This document shows, piece after piece, positions 1 to 8,667 of a stretch of DNA of 64,000 nucleotides (position 1 is the first letter of the stretch; every line of letters begins with the position of its first letter). A program made the translations under genes and the position numbers. The notes beneath the pieces are model-generated. The model worked only from the letters and a program-made list of their open reading frames with translations. It made no database searches and was not told the DNA's origin. Source of the DNA: an actinobacterium LLX17 (GTDB lineage Bacteria; Actinomycetota; Actinomycetes; Propionibacteriales; Nocardioidaceae); the NCBI GenBank assembly GCA_000471045.1, contig KI301992.1, positions 1,744,060 through 1,808,059 of the forward strand. Direction: 5' to 3'.

Positions 1-725
1 CCCTCGTGCTGGACGACGCCCCCGAGGTCGAGGGCTTCGACCTGCTGGCGCGGTACCGCCCGGCGGCCGACATCCAGCTCGGGGGCGACTGGTGGGACGT
101 GTTCGACCTGCCCGACGGCCGCGTGGGCGTCACCGTGGGCGACGTGGCCGGGCACGGCGTGATCGCCGCGACCGCGATGGCTCAGGTGCGCACGTCGCTG
201 CGTGCGTACGCGCTCGACGGGTACTCCCCTGCTCAGACGCTCGACCGGCTCGACCGCTTCGTGGCGGAGATGCTGCCGGGGCAGACGGCCACCGTCGTCT
301 TCGCGGTCGTCGACCCCGCCACCGGCGAGGTGGAGCTGGCCAACGCCGGCCATCCTCCGCCCCTGGTGGTGCGCCACGACGGCACCACCAGCGAGCCCCC
401 GGCCGGCCGGCCGCTGCTCGGTGCCGACGTCGGGGCCGCCCGCACCGATCGACTCCGTCTCGCCCCCGGCGAGCTGATGCTGATGTACACCGACGGCCTG
501 GTCGAGCGCCGCGGCGTGCTGCTGGACGACTCGTTCGACCAGCTGCGATCGAGCGCGGCTCGCATCGCGATCGACGGTCCGCTGTCCGACTGGATCGACG
601 GCCTCCTGGCCGCGGTGCCCGGCACGATGGACGACGACCTCACCGTCGTGGTCCTGCGCCGCACCGCCCCACCCGGACACCCTTCCGCCTCACCCGCTCC
701 CTCCGACACAATGGACGCACCATGA
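1..725 (+). CDS. SpoIIE-type PP2C serine phosphatase, 5' partial
   Basis: C-terminal part of a PP2C/SpoIIE (RsbU-like) phosphatase; the reading frame is open to the window edge, so the start and any sensor domain lie upstream. Visible motifs are GGDWWDVF near the start, VGDVAGHG (metal-binding Asp), LANAGHPPP, YTDGLVERR and a terminal DDDLTVVVL Asp motif. Such enzymes dephosphorylate STAS-domain anti-sigma antagonists. The next gene is a STAS protein whose ATG overlaps this stop codon by 4 bp (ATGA), so the two are probably translationally coupled partners. The missing N-terminus prevents naming the signal sensed. Confidence 0.9.
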   Translation, partial: LVLDDAPEVEGFDLLARYRPAADIQLGGDWWDVFDLPDGRVGVTVGDVAGHGVIAATAMAQVRTSLRAYALDGYSPAQTLDRLDRFVAEMLPGQTATVVFAVVDPATGEVELANAGHPPPLVVRHDGTTSEPPAGRPLLGADVGAARTDRLRLAPGELMLMYTDGLVERRGVLLDDSFDQLRSSAARIAIDGPLSDWIDGLLAAVPGTMDDDLTVVVLRRTAPPGHPSASPAPSDTMDAP

Positions 726-1090
726 GCGCAGACCAGCCCCACGACGCCGACCTCGGCGCCCCCCTGACGGTCACCCGTGAGGAGCAGGAGGGCCACGTGC
801 TCTTCGCCCTCGCCGGTGACATCGACGTCGAGACGTCCCGCCTGCTTCGCAGCGAGCTGCTCGCGGGCCTGCCGACCGGCGACGAGCAGGTCGTGATCGA
901 CCTGAGTGCCGTCGACTTCATGGACTCCTCCGGTCTCGGCGCGCTCGTGGGCGCCTGGAAGGTCGTACGCGAGCACGGCACCTTCCGCGTGGCCGGCGCC
1001 AACCCGGTCGTGCATCGGGTGCTGACCATCACCGGCATGGAGAACGTCTTCGAGATCCACCCCGACGTCGAGACGGCCCTCAGGTCCTGA
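722..1090 (+). CDS. STAS-domain anti-sigma factor antagonist
   Basis: 122 aa, a full-length single STAS domain. The motif DLSAVDFMDSSGLGAL contains the conserved serine region that is phosphorylated in RsbV/SpoIIAA proteins. It starts with ATG inside the stop codon of the upstream PP2C phosphatase. By family knowledge the unphosphorylated form binds an anti-sigma kinase and frees a sigma factor; the partner kinase and sigma factor are not in the window. Its last 11 bp overlap the end of the convergent gene on the other strand. Confidence 0.92.
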   Translation: MSADQPHDADLGAPLTVTREEQEGHVLFALAGDIDVETSRLLRSELLAGLPTGDEQVVIDLSAVDFMDSSGLGALVGAWKVVREHGTFRVAGANPVVHRVLTITGMENVFEIHPDVETALRS

Positions 1091-1838
1091 CTCGGGTCGG
1101 CACGGTCTCCAGCCACTGCTCGAACGTGGTGGAGCCGTGATCGGCACCGTCGTCCGGCACCAGGGTGCCGTCGCGCAGGGCCGTGCCCCAGGCTCCCGGC
1201 AGTGGCACCACGGCAACGCGTCGCCGGTCGCCGGTGCGGCGAGCCCAAGCGCGCACGAGGTCGCCCATCCAGGCGGTGGCGGGCCCGCCGAAGTCGGGCA
1301 CGAGCCCCGAAGGGCCGGCCTCGACGAGCTCGATGAGGCGTTCACCCACCTCGCGCGCGGCGACGGTCTGGCTGCGCATGCGTGGCACGACCACGAGGGG
1401 GCCGAGCGTGATGGTCCCGTGGATCTGTCCGGCGAACTCGTGGAACTGGGTGGCCCGCAAGGTCGTCCACGGCACCTCACCCGCGGCGACCAGCTCCTCC
1501 TGGACCAGCTTGCCGGCGTAATAGCCGTGGGGCGCCTGCGCGGCGCCGACGATCGACAGCACGACGTGGTGGCCGACGCCGGCGCCTCGTTCGGCGGCCA
1601 GCAGGTGGCGCGTCGTGGTGCCGAAGAACTCGCGGGACTTCTTGGCGCTCTGGGTCACGGTCGAGACGACGTCGACGACAGCGTCGACGCCGGTCAGCGC
1701 CGCGGCCAGACCGTCCCCGGTCATGAGGTCGACGCCTGCGGATCGACTCAGGACGACGACCTCGTGGCCGCGCTCGCGTGCGACGTCGACGACGTGCACC
1801 CCGACGGTGCCGGTTCCTCCGGCGACGGCGATCTTCAT
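1080..1838 (-). CDS. NAD(P)-binding atypical SDR / NmrA-like protein
   Basis: 252 aa. It starts MKIAVAGGTGTVGVHVV, a classic GGTGxxG Rossmann nucleotide-binding motif, and keeps a YYAGK segment near the middle. This start was chosen because the fold begins exactly here; a longer open frame upstream is antisense to the next gene. Members are NAD(P)-binding epimerase or isomerase-like proteins, and the substrate cannot be told from sequence. It is divergent from another NmrA-like gene 51 bp away, so the two may share a control region. Confidence 0.82.
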   Translation of the reverse strand: MKIAVAGGTGTVGVHVVDVARERGHEVVVLSRSAGVDLMTGDGLAAALTGVDAVVDVVSTVTQSAKKSREFFGTTTRHLLAAERGAGVGHHVVLSIVGAAQAPHGYYAGKLVQEELVAAGEVPWTTLRATQFHEFAGQIHGTITLGPLVVVPRMRSQTVAAREVGERLIELVEAGPSGLVPDFGGPATAWMGDLVRAWARRTGDRRRVAVVPLPGAWGTALRDGTLVPDDGADHGSTTFEQWLETVPTRVRT

Positions 1839-1877
1839 GGGCTGATCCTCTCGCCACCCGGGGCGGAGCGGAAGTCC

Positions 1878-1883
1878 TACGCT
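1878..1883 (+). promoter_or_regulatory. Leaderless -10 box (TACGCT)
   Basis: TACGCT followed by 6 nt and then ATG at 1890. This spacing recurs at many genes in the window and predicts transcription starting at or next to the A of ATG. Confidence 0.5.
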
Positions 1884-1889
1884 CACCTC

Positions 1890-2739
1890 ATGACCTCCCC
1901 CACCGCCATCACCGGGTCGACCGGGGCCGTGGGTGGCCGCGTCGCCCGCGCCCTCTCGACCGACGGCCACCCCCTTCGCCTGCTGGTGCGCGACGCCTCC
2001 CGCGCCCCTGAGCTGCCGGACACCACGGTCCACGTCGCGCCGTACGCCGACACCGCCGCGTGCGCCGAGGCCCTCGCCGGCATCGAGACGCTCTTCCTCG
2101 TGTCCGCCGCCGAGAGCCCCCGACCGGCCCGCCGAGCACCGCAGCATCATCGACGCCGCAGCGGACGCCGGGGTGCGGCACGTGGTCTACACGTCGTTCC
2201 TCGGGGCCGCGCCCGACGCGATCTTCACGCTGGCCCGTGACCACGCCGCCACCGAGCAGCACCTGCGCGACTCCGGCATGGGTTGGACCTTCCTCCGCGA
2301 TGCCTTCTACCTCGATCTCGTCCCGCACCTCGTGGGTGACGACGGGGTGATCCGTGGGCCGGCCGGCGACGGTCGCGCGGCGTTCGTCGCCCAGGAGGAC
2401 GTGGCCCGTTCCGCGGCGGCCGTGCTGCACGACCCTGGCGCGCACTCCCGCGCGACCTACGAGCTCACTGGACCCGAGTCCCTGTCGTTCGCGGAGGCCG
2501 CGCACATCCTGTCAACGGTCCGCGGCACGACCGTGACGTTCCACGACGAGACGATCGACGAGGCTCGGGCATCCCGGGCTCGGTGGGAGCCAGAACCGTT
2601 CGAGATGGATGCCTGGGTCAGCACCTACACCGCCATCGCTGCCGGCGAGCAGGACGTCGTGTCCGACGACGTGGAGCGACTCACCGGTCGTCGCCCCCTC
2701 ACCTTGGTCGAGCTGCTCGACCAACAGCTGGGTCAGTGA
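1890..2739 (+). pseudogene. NmrA-like NAD(P)-binding oxidoreductase, frameshifted
   Basis: The N-terminal part (ITGSTGAVGGRVARAL, a nucleotide-binding GxxGxxG-type motif) reads in one frame up to about 2115. The rest (RSIIDAAADAGVRHVVYTS onward to LLDQQLGQ) reads in the +1 frame. Removing one C from the C5 run at 2117-2121 joins both halves into a continuous protein of about 282 aa typical of the NmrA/QOR2-like family. It is either a recent inactivation or a base-calling error in a homopolymer. The -10-like TACGCT sits 6 nt before the ATG (leaderless). The last 7 bp overlap the convergent exporter gene. Confidence 0.85.
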
Positions 2740-3332
2740 CGGGCCAGCCCGACCGCGATCACGACCATCAGCACGGCGATGCCACCGTCGAGCACCCGCC
2801 ACGCCGACGGGCGGGCGAAGACCGGCGCCAGCAGCCGGGCGCCGTAGCCGAGCGCGGTGAACCACACCAGGCTCGCCATCACCGCACCGGCCGCGAAGAC
2901 CCAGCGGTCGTCGGGGCCGTGCTGGTTCGCCACCGACCCCACGAGCAGCACCGTGTCGAGGTAGACGTGCGGGTTGAGGAACGTCAACGCCCCCGCCGCT
3001 CCGACCGCAGCACCGACGCTGGCCACACCCCCGCCCGCGGCGCGCAGTGCGTCCGGGCGGAAGGCCCGGCGAGCCGCCAGGGCGGCGTAGCCCAGCAGGA
3101 AGATGACGCCGCCCCACCGCACGACGTCCAAGAACCACGGCGCAGCCTGCACGAGCCCCCCGATGCCCAGCACACCGGCCACGATCAGCACCGCATCGGC
3201 GACCGCACACACCGCCACGACCGGACCGACGAACGAGCGCCGGATCCCCTGGCGCAGCACGAACGCGTTCTGGGCGCCGATCGCGACGATGAGGCCGAGT
3301 CCGGTGCCGAAGCCTGCCAGTCCTGTGAGCAC
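2733..3332 (-). CDS. LysE/ArgO-family amino acid exporter
   Basis: 199 aa, the usual family length. The N-terminal signature GLGLIVAIGAQNAFVLRQG and the central LTFLNPHVYLDT are diagnostic of LysE/ArgO. Five to six hydrophobic segments are visible. It probably exports lysine or arginine (or canavanine) across the inner membrane. The GTG start is set by the signature. A divergent LysR regulator of the ArgP/LysG type lies 71 bp away, the classic arrangement in which the regulator activates the exporter when the amino acid accumulates. A TAGCGT box lies 8 nt before the start. Confidence 0.92.
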   Translation of the reverse strand: MLTGLAGFGTGLGLIVAIGAQNAFVLRQGIRRSFVGPVVAVCAVADAVLIVAGVLGIGGLVQAAPWFLDVVRWGGVIFLLGYAALAARRAFRPDALRAAGGGVASVGAAVGAAGALTFLNPHVYLDTVLLVGSVANQHGPDDRWVFAAGAVMASLVWFTALGYGARLLAPVFARPSAWRVLDGGIAVLMVVIAVGLARH

Positions 3333-3391
3333 GAGACCTGACGCTAGGTCCGTACCAACCTCGCGTCCAGCGACACAAACTACAGAACCCT

Positions 3392-3397
3392 TAGTCT
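3392..3397 (+). promoter_or_regulatory. Leaderless -10 box (TAGTCT) of LysR gene
   Basis: TAGTCT-N6-ATG. It lies in the 71-bp divergent region that should also hold the LysR operator. Confidence 0.5.
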
Positions 3398-3403
3398 GGC
3401 TTC

Positions 3404-4300
3404 ATGTATGACCGTGACCAGCTCGCCGCTCTGACCGCCGTCGTCGAGACCGGCTCGTTCGAGGCGGCTGCCCGACGTCTGCAGGTGACGGCATCCGCGG
3501 TCTCGCAGCGCGTGAAGGGTCTCGAGCGTCTGACCGGAGCGCTCGTGGTGCGGCGCACGCGCCCCGCGACCGCCACTCCCGTCGGCGAGACCCTGGTGCG
3601 GCTGGCGCGGCAGTTCGATGCGCTCGAGCACGACGCCTCCGACGCGCTCGGTGGTGCGACCACGGAGACGACGGTGAGCGTCGCGGTCAACGCCGACTCG
3701 GTCGCCACCTGGTTCACCCCGGCGCTCGTGGCTGCGGCCGGCGAGCTGCCGCTGCGATTCGTCGTGCGGGTCGACGACGAGAAGCGCACGATCGACCTGC
3801 TGCGCGACGGCTCGGTCATGGGTGCCGTCACCACGGTGCCCAGGCCCGTGCAGGGGTGCCGGACCGTCTCGCTCGGTGCGCTCCGCTACCGCGCGGTGGT
3901 GGCGGCGTCCGCCGGGCAGGAGTGGGACCCGGCCGTCGGCCTCCGCACGGCGGACCGGGTGGAGTTCGACACCACCGACGACATCCCGCGACGGGTGGCG
4001 GGCGACCTGCTGCCGCGCGGCGGGCCAGCCACGGCACACCCAGTGCGGAGCACCGTGCACACCGTGCCCAGCACCGAGGGCTACCTGGCCGCGATCCGCG
4101 CGGGCCTCGGGTGGGGCGCCGTGCCGGAGTCCGTGGCCCTGCAGGAGATCGCAGCCGGCCGTCTCGTCGACGCTGCGGACGGCCGCACCCACGACGTGCC
4201 GCTGCACTGGCAGCACTGGCGCATCGGCTCGGCGGCCCTCCTGGCACTCACCGAGGCCGTCGTCACCACGGCACGGACCCACCTGGTCGCTCCCACCTGA
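3404..4300 (+). CDS. LysR-type regulator, ArgP/LysG subfamily
   Basis: 298 aa, standard LysR length. The N-terminal winged helix (DQLAALTAVVETGSFEAAARR, then AVSQRVKGLE) is followed by a substrate-binding domain. It is divergent from the LysE/ArgO exporter. In Corynebacterium and E. coli the corresponding regulators sense basic amino acids and switch on the exporter; the same role here is inferred from layout. The promoter has TAGTCT 6 nt before ATG. Confidence 0.92.
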   Translation: MYDRDQLAALTAVVETGSFEAAARRLQVTASAVSQRVKGLERLTGALVVRRTRPATATPVGETLVRLARQFDALEHDASDALGGATTETTVSVAVNADSVATWFTPALVAAAGELPLRFVVRVDDEKRTIDLLRDGSVMGAVTTVPRPVQGCRTVSLGALRYRAVVAASAGQEWDPAVGLRTADRVEFDTTDDIPRRVAGDLLPRGGPATAHPVRSTVHTVPSTEGYLAAIRAGLGWGAVPESVALQEIAAGRLVDAADGRTHDVPLHWQHWRIGSAALLALTEAVVTTARTHLVAPT

Positions 4301-4352
4301 GCTGAACCTTCCTGACCTGCACCTCCTGCCGGTCCGGCGTAGCGTGAAAGCC

Positions 4353-4748
4353 ATGACCTCATCGACGCCTGACCCCCGCCACGAGCCCTCCACGGCCGAC
4401 TCCGGTGGCCCGACGCCGTCCCCCGTCGAAGACCTCGGTCCCGACGCCCCCACGCAACCCTCGCGTCGTCCGGGACTCGACGACCACGGTCGCGTCAAGC
4501 GCACGCGCGCCGGCGCCCTCTACGCCGCGATGGCGGCACTGGCAGTCATCACGGCCTTGTTCGTCATCTTCGTGCTGCAGAACGCCGACTCCACCCAGAT
4601 CCGATTCCTCTGGATGGAGGGCAATGTGCCCGTCGCGGCCGCGCTGCTGCTGGCCGCCGTCGTCGGCGCCGTGCTGATGGCCGTGCCGGCGACGATCCGG
4701 ATGAGCCAGCTGCGGCACTCCCTGAAGCTGTCCGGCCGCCAGGGTTAG
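4353..4748 (+). CDS. LapA-domain membrane protein
   Basis: 131 aa. About 50 residues of Pro/Asp-rich hydrophilic N-terminus are followed by two hydrophobic segments separated by NADSTQIRFLWMEGNVPVA, which matches the LapA (DUF1049) pattern of two TM helices with a conserved F/W stretch. It is a small inner-membrane protein; E. coli LapA works with LapB in lipopolysaccharide assembly, which does not apply in an actinomycete, so the role is unknown. The start is supported by a TAGCGT box 7 nt upstream. Confidence 0.75.
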   Translation: MTSSTPDPRHEPSTADSGGPTPSPVEDLGPDAPTQPSRRPGLDDHGRVKRTRAGALYAAMAALAVITALFVIFVLQNADSTQIRFLWMEGNVPVAAALLLAAVVGAVLMAVPATIRMSQLRHSLKLSGRQG

Positions 4749-4807
4749 GCCCCTCGTCGGCGGGTACACCGCTGCGGTAGCCCCTGTCAACGATCTGAGG
4801 AGGACCC

Positions 4808-5674
4808 ATGAGCGAAAAGACCCCCGGCTTCCCGGCCCAGCAGCAGGAGCCCCCCGGACTCACCAAGCCCATGGACCCGCAGCCCGACCATGGCGAGTCG
4901 TCCTACGTCGGTCACGGCCGGCTCGACGGCAAGGTCGCGCTCATCACCGGTGGCGACTCCGGCATCGGCCGCGCGGTCGCCATCGCGTACGCCCGTGAAG
5001 GCGCCGACGTCGCCTTCACCTACCAGCCCGAGGAGCTCGACGACGCGAAGACGACCTCCACCCTCGTGGAGGACGCGGGGCGGCGTGTCCTGGCGCTCGA
5101 AGCCGACGTCCGCGACTCCGACGCGTGCCGCGACGTCGTGATGCAGACGGTCGAGACGCTGGGCCAGCTCGACGTGCTGGTCATCAACGCGGGCTACCAG
5201 ATGGCGCGCGACGAGCGCATCGAGGACATGACCGACGAGCGCATCGACCGCACGATCCGCACCAACCTGCACGCGCTCTTCTACCTCGTGCGCGCCGCCG
5301 TCCCGCACCTGCGAGGCACCCGCGGCTGCATCATCACCAACTCCTCGATCCAGGCCTACGAGCCGTCCGGCACGCTCCTCGACTACGCATCCACGAAGGC
5401 CGCCATCAACAACGCGACGGTCAACCTCGCGGCCAAGCTCGGCCCCGACGGCATCCGCGTCAACGCGGTGGCGCCCGGTCCCATCTGGACGCCGCTCCAG
5501 CCGGCGACGCAGCTGCCCGAGAAGATCGAGCAGTTCGGCGGCGACACCCCGCTCGGGCGCCCCGGCCAGCCCGCCGAGGTGGCTCACGCGTTCGTCTTCC
5601 TGGCCGACCCTGTGACCGCCAGCTACGTCTCCGCGACGGTTCTGGGCGTGACCGGTGGAAAGCCCGTATTCTGA
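4808..5674 (+). CDS. SDR family oxidoreductase (YhdF/YdaD-like)
   Basis: 288 aa. The N-terminal tail (PGFPAQQQEPPG ... MDPQPDHGE) is typical of the general-stress SDR subfamily. Then come VALITGGDSGIGRAVA (cofactor loop), NAG in the middle, and YASTKAAI with the catalytic Tyr-x3-Lys. A strong GAGGAGG ribosome site precedes the ATG. These enzymes are often called glucose or ribitol dehydrogenase-like, but the substrate is unproven. It lies directly upstream of ku with a small hairpin between them. Confidence 0.9.
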   Translation: MSEKTPGFPAQQQEPPGLTKPMDPQPDHGESSYVGHGRLDGKVALITGGDSGIGRAVAIAYAREGADVAFTYQPEELDDAKTTSTLVEDAGRRVLALEADVRDSDACRDVVMQTVETLGQLDVLVINAGYQMARDERIEDMTDERIDRTIRTNLHALFYLVRAAVPHLRGTRGCIITNSSIQAYEPSGTLLDYASTKAAINNATVNLAAKLGPDGIRVNAVAPGPIWTPLQPATQLPEKIEQFGGDTPLGRPGQPAEVAHAFVFLADPVTASYVSATVLGVTGGKPVF

Positions 5675-5684
5675 GCGGATCAAC

Positions 5685-5701
5685 GGCGCCCTGAGGGCGC
5701 C
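5685..5701 (+). terminator. Hairpin between SDR gene and ku
   Basis: A perfect 7-bp stem (GGCGCCC / GGGCGCC) with a TGA loop ends 3 nt before the ku ribosome site. It has no U-tract, so it may be a weak terminator or may affect ku translation. Confidence 0.5.
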
Positions 5702-5715
5702 CGAAGGAGGCCATC

Positions 5716-6669
5716 GTGCGAGCGATCTGGAAGGGTTCGATCAGCTTCGGCCTCGTCGCCGTGCCGGTCCGCCTCTACTCGGCCACCAGCAGCCACGACG
5801 TGCCGCTGCACCAGGTGCACGAGGCCGACGGTGGCCGCATCCGGTACCAACGGCGCTGCGAGAAGTGCGGCAAGGTCGTGCAGTTCGACGACATCACCAA
5901 GGCATTCGACGACGGCGGTCAGGTCGTCATGATCAGCCAGGAGGAGATCGACGAGCTGCCGGCCCAGGCCGATCACGACATCGAGGTCGTCGAGTTCGTG
6001 CCGTCCGAGCAGATCGACCCGATGCGGCTCGACAAGTCGTACTTCCTCGAGCCCGAGAAGCGGGCGGTCAAGCCGTATGCGCTGCTGCTGCAGGCGCTGG
6101 AGGACTCTGAGCGCAGCGCGGTCGTCACGTTCGCCCTGCGCAACCGCACCCGCATGGCCGTGCTGCGCGTCCGCGACGGCGTGCTGGTGGCGCAGACGAT
6201 GCTGTGGGACGACGAGATACGCACCGCCGAGTTCGAGGTGCTGGACGACATTCCCACGATCAGCAGCAAGGAGCGCGAGCTCGCGGCGTCGATCATCGAC
6301 CAGATGGCCACCGACTTCGACCCGTCCAAGTTCCGCGACGAGTACGGAGAGCAGCTGCGTGCGCTGATCGAGGCGAAGCTCAAGGCCGGCGACAGTGCCA
6401 AGCGCCCGACCGCCGAGGTGCCCGCCAGCAGCGACGACGGCAAGGTCGTCGACCTGATGGAGGCGCTCGAGCGCAGCGTCCGCAAGTCCCGCGAGGGCGG
6501 TGCGGCAAAGAAGGCCCCGGCGAAGTCGACCGCGAAGAAGGCACCGGCGAAGAAGACCGCCGCCAAGAAGTCGACCGCGAAGAAGGCACCGGCAAAGAAG
6601 ACCGCCGCACGCAAGAGCACCGCCAAGAAGACCACCACCAAGAAGACGGCCGCGAAGAAGGCCTCGTGA
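5716..6669 (+). CDS. ku: Ku, non-homologous end-joining DNA end-binding protein
   Basis: 317 aa. The GTG start is set by AAGGAGG 6 nt upstream and by the family N-terminus (RAIWKGSISFGLVAVPVRLY). The Ku core occupies about residues 1-255. It is followed by a lysine/alanine/proline-rich tail of about 55 residues made of KKAPAKK/STAKK-type repeats, a DNA-binding extension seen in some actinobacterial Ku proteins. Bacterial Ku binds broken DNA ends as a homodimer and recruits LigD, encoded 18 bp downstream. Confidence 0.96.
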   Translation: MRAIWKGSISFGLVAVPVRLYSATSSHDVPLHQVHEADGGRIRYQRRCEKCGKVVQFDDITKAFDDGGQVVMISQEEIDELPAQADHDIEVVEFVPSEQIDPMRLDKSYFLEPEKRAVKPYALLLQALEDSERSAVVTFALRNRTRMAVLRVRDGVLVAQTMLWDDEIRTAEFEVLDDIPTISSKERELAASIIDQMATDFDPSKFRDEYGEQLRALIEAKLKAGDSAKRPTAEVPASSDDGKVVDLMEALERSVRKSREGGAAKKAPAKSTAKKAPAKKTAAKKSTAKKAPAKKTAARKSTAKKTTTKKTAAKKAS

Positions 6670-6687
6670 GTCCGGTCCCCCGGCACC

Positions 6688-8595
6688 GTGGCGCGTGACC
6701 GCGACGCCGTCACCCTCGACGTCGGCGGCCGTCCGGTTCGGGTGACGCACCCCGACAAGGTGCTGTACCCGGCCACCGGCACGACCAAGGCCGACGTCGT
6801 CGACTACTACCGCCGCATCGCCCCACACCTGCTGCGGCACGCCCGCGGCCGTCCGGCCACCCGCAAGCGGTGGGTCGACGGCGTCGGGACGCTCGAGAGT
6901 CCCCAGCAACCGTTCTTCGAGAAGAACCTCCCGCGGGCGACGCCCGAGTGGCTGCATCGCGTGTCGATCGAGCACTCCGACGGCCCGAAGGACTACCCCC
7001 TGCTGGAGCACGAGGCCGACCTTGCCTGGCTCGGGCAGCTCGCGGCGCTGGAGGTGCACGTGCCGCAGTGGCGCGTCGACGCCCAGGGTCGCGCGCAGAA
7101 CCCCGACCGGCTGGTCATCGACCTCGACCCCGGGCCCGGAACAGGCCTGCCCGAGTGCGTCGAGGTGGCGCACGTGGCTCGCCGCATCCTGCGCCACATG
7201 GGCCTGACGACCGTCCCGGTGACCAGCGGCAGCAAGGGGCTGCACCTGTACGCGGGACTCGACGGACGCCACGACGCCGACTCCGTCAAGGCCGTGGCCA
7301 AGCGGCTGGCGGAGGTCATCGTCGAGGAGCTGCCGGACCTGGCCGTGAGCCAGCAGAAGCGGTCGCTGCGCGAGGGCCGGGTGCTGGTCGACTGGAGCCA
7401 GAACGACGCCCACAAGACCACCGTCGCGCCGTACTCCCTGCGCGGGCGGGTCGAGCCCACCGTCGCGGTCCCCCGCACCTGGGCCGAGCTCGACGACCCG
7501 CACCTGCACCACCTGTGCCTCGACGAGGTGCTCGAGCGGATGAGCGGACGCCGCGACCCGATGGCGCGGCTCGGGTCGTCAGGCAGCAAGCCCCAGGCCC
7601 CGTCTCCCCAGGCTCCACCTCGACGCTCGGGCACCGCGGTCATCCCCGATCCGCCGATGCTCGCCTCCGTCGGCAGCGCGAGCGATCTCACCGGCGACGA
7701 CTGGGTGCTGGAGATGAAGTGGGACGGCATCCGGGCGCTGGCCGGCGTCGACGGCGATGCCGTCACGCTGCGGTCACGCTCCGGCGAGGACCTCGCCCCC
7801 GCCTTTCCCGACGTCGTGGAGGCGCTCGCGGCGCTCGACCTGCCCGACGTGGTGCTCGACGGCGAGATCGTCGCGCTCGACGACCATGGTGCGCCGTCCT
7901 TCTCCCGCCTGCAGGGCCGCCTGGGTCTCACCGGTGCACGGCGCGTCGCCACGGCCTGCGAGCAGGTTCCCGCCGAGCTGCGCGTCTTCGACCTGCTGCG
8001 GCACGAGGGCACCGACCTCCGCAAGCGCACCTACGACCGCCGCCGCGAGGCACTCGCCGAGCTCGATCTCGGCCAGGGACCGGTGTCCGCGCCGCCCGCC
8101 CTCGACGGCACGCTCGACGCCGTGATCGACGAGAGCCTGGCGCAGGGACTGGAGGGGGTCGTCGCCAAGAAACGGGGGTCCACGTACCGCAGCGGTCGCC
8201 GGTCCCGCTCGTGGATCAAGATCAAGCACGAGCGCACGGCCGACGTCGTCGTCGTGGGCTGGCGTCCCGGGCGCGGTGGCCGGGCCGGCGACCTCGGTTC
8301 GCTGCTCGTCGCGATCCGGGGCGATGACGGAGGGGTTGGCGCCGAGAATGGCGAGCTGCGCTATGCCGGCCGAGTCGGGTCAGGGCTCGATGCCCGCCAG
8401 CGCGAGGACCTGCGCATCCGGCTCAAGCGACTCGAGCGCAAGACGCCGCCGGTCGAGGTTCCTGCCGACGCCGCGCGCGACGCCGTCTGGGTCACGCCCC
8501 GGTTGCCGGGCGAGGTGACGATGACGGGATGGACCGGGTCGGGCCTGCTGCGCCACCCGGTGTGGCGCGGGCTGCGGCTCGATCTCGCCGACTGA
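6688..8595 (+). CDS. ligD: LigD: NHEJ polymerase-ligase, lacking the phosphoesterase domain
   Basis: 635 aa. An N-terminal primase-polymerase domain (about 1-290, with VIDLDPGPG and TSGSKGLHLYA carrying catalytic acidic and His/Ser motifs) is joined to an ATP-dependent ligase domain (about 320-635). The ligase nucleophile is Lys344 in EMKWDGIR, with downstream DGEIVALDD, EGVVAKKRGS and WIKIKHER motifs. The 3'-phosphoesterase domain of mycobacterial LigD is absent here and not seen nearby. The GTG start is chosen to follow ku by 18 bp. With Ku it gives a two-component end-joining system. Confidence 0.94.
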   Translation: MARDRDAVTLDVGGRPVRVTHPDKVLYPATGTTKADVVDYYRRIAPHLLRHARGRPATRKRWVDGVGTLESPQQPFFEKNLPRATPEWLHRVSIEHSDGPKDYPLLEHEADLAWLGQLAALEVHVPQWRVDAQGRAQNPDRLVIDLDPGPGTGLPECVEVAHVARRILRHMGLTTVPVTSGSKGLHLYAGLDGRHDADSVKAVAKRLAEVIVEELPDLAVSQQKRSLREGRVLVDWSQNDAHKTTVAPYSLRGRVEPTVAVPRTWAELDDPHLHHLCLDEVLERMSGRRDPMARLGSSGSKPQAPSPQAPPRRSGTAVIPDPPMLASVGSASDLTGDDWVLEMKWDGIRALAGVDGDAVTLRSRSGEDLAPAFPDVVEALAALDLPDVVLDGEIVALDDHGAPSFSRLQGRLGLTGARRVATACEQVPAELRVFDLLRHEGTDLRKRTYDRRREALAELDLGQGPVSAPPALDGTLDAVIDESLAQGLEGVVAKKRGSTYRSGRRSRSWIKIKHERTADVVVVGWRPGRGGRAGDLGSLLVAIRGDDGGVGAENGELRYAGRVGSGLDARQREDLRIRLKRLERKTPPVEVPADAARDAVWVTPRLPGEVTMTGWTGSGLLRHPVWRGLRLDLAD

Positions 8596-8667
8596 TGGCG
8601 CGGGCCCGCTGGTGGCTCAACGGACCCGCTGCGCCGCAGGTACCCCGCACGGCCCGACCCACGCGCC

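Noticed and set aside
5680..7512. 610-codon minus-strand frame across ku and ligD
   Set aside because: Antisense shadow of two clearly identified genes; frequent in high-GC DNA.
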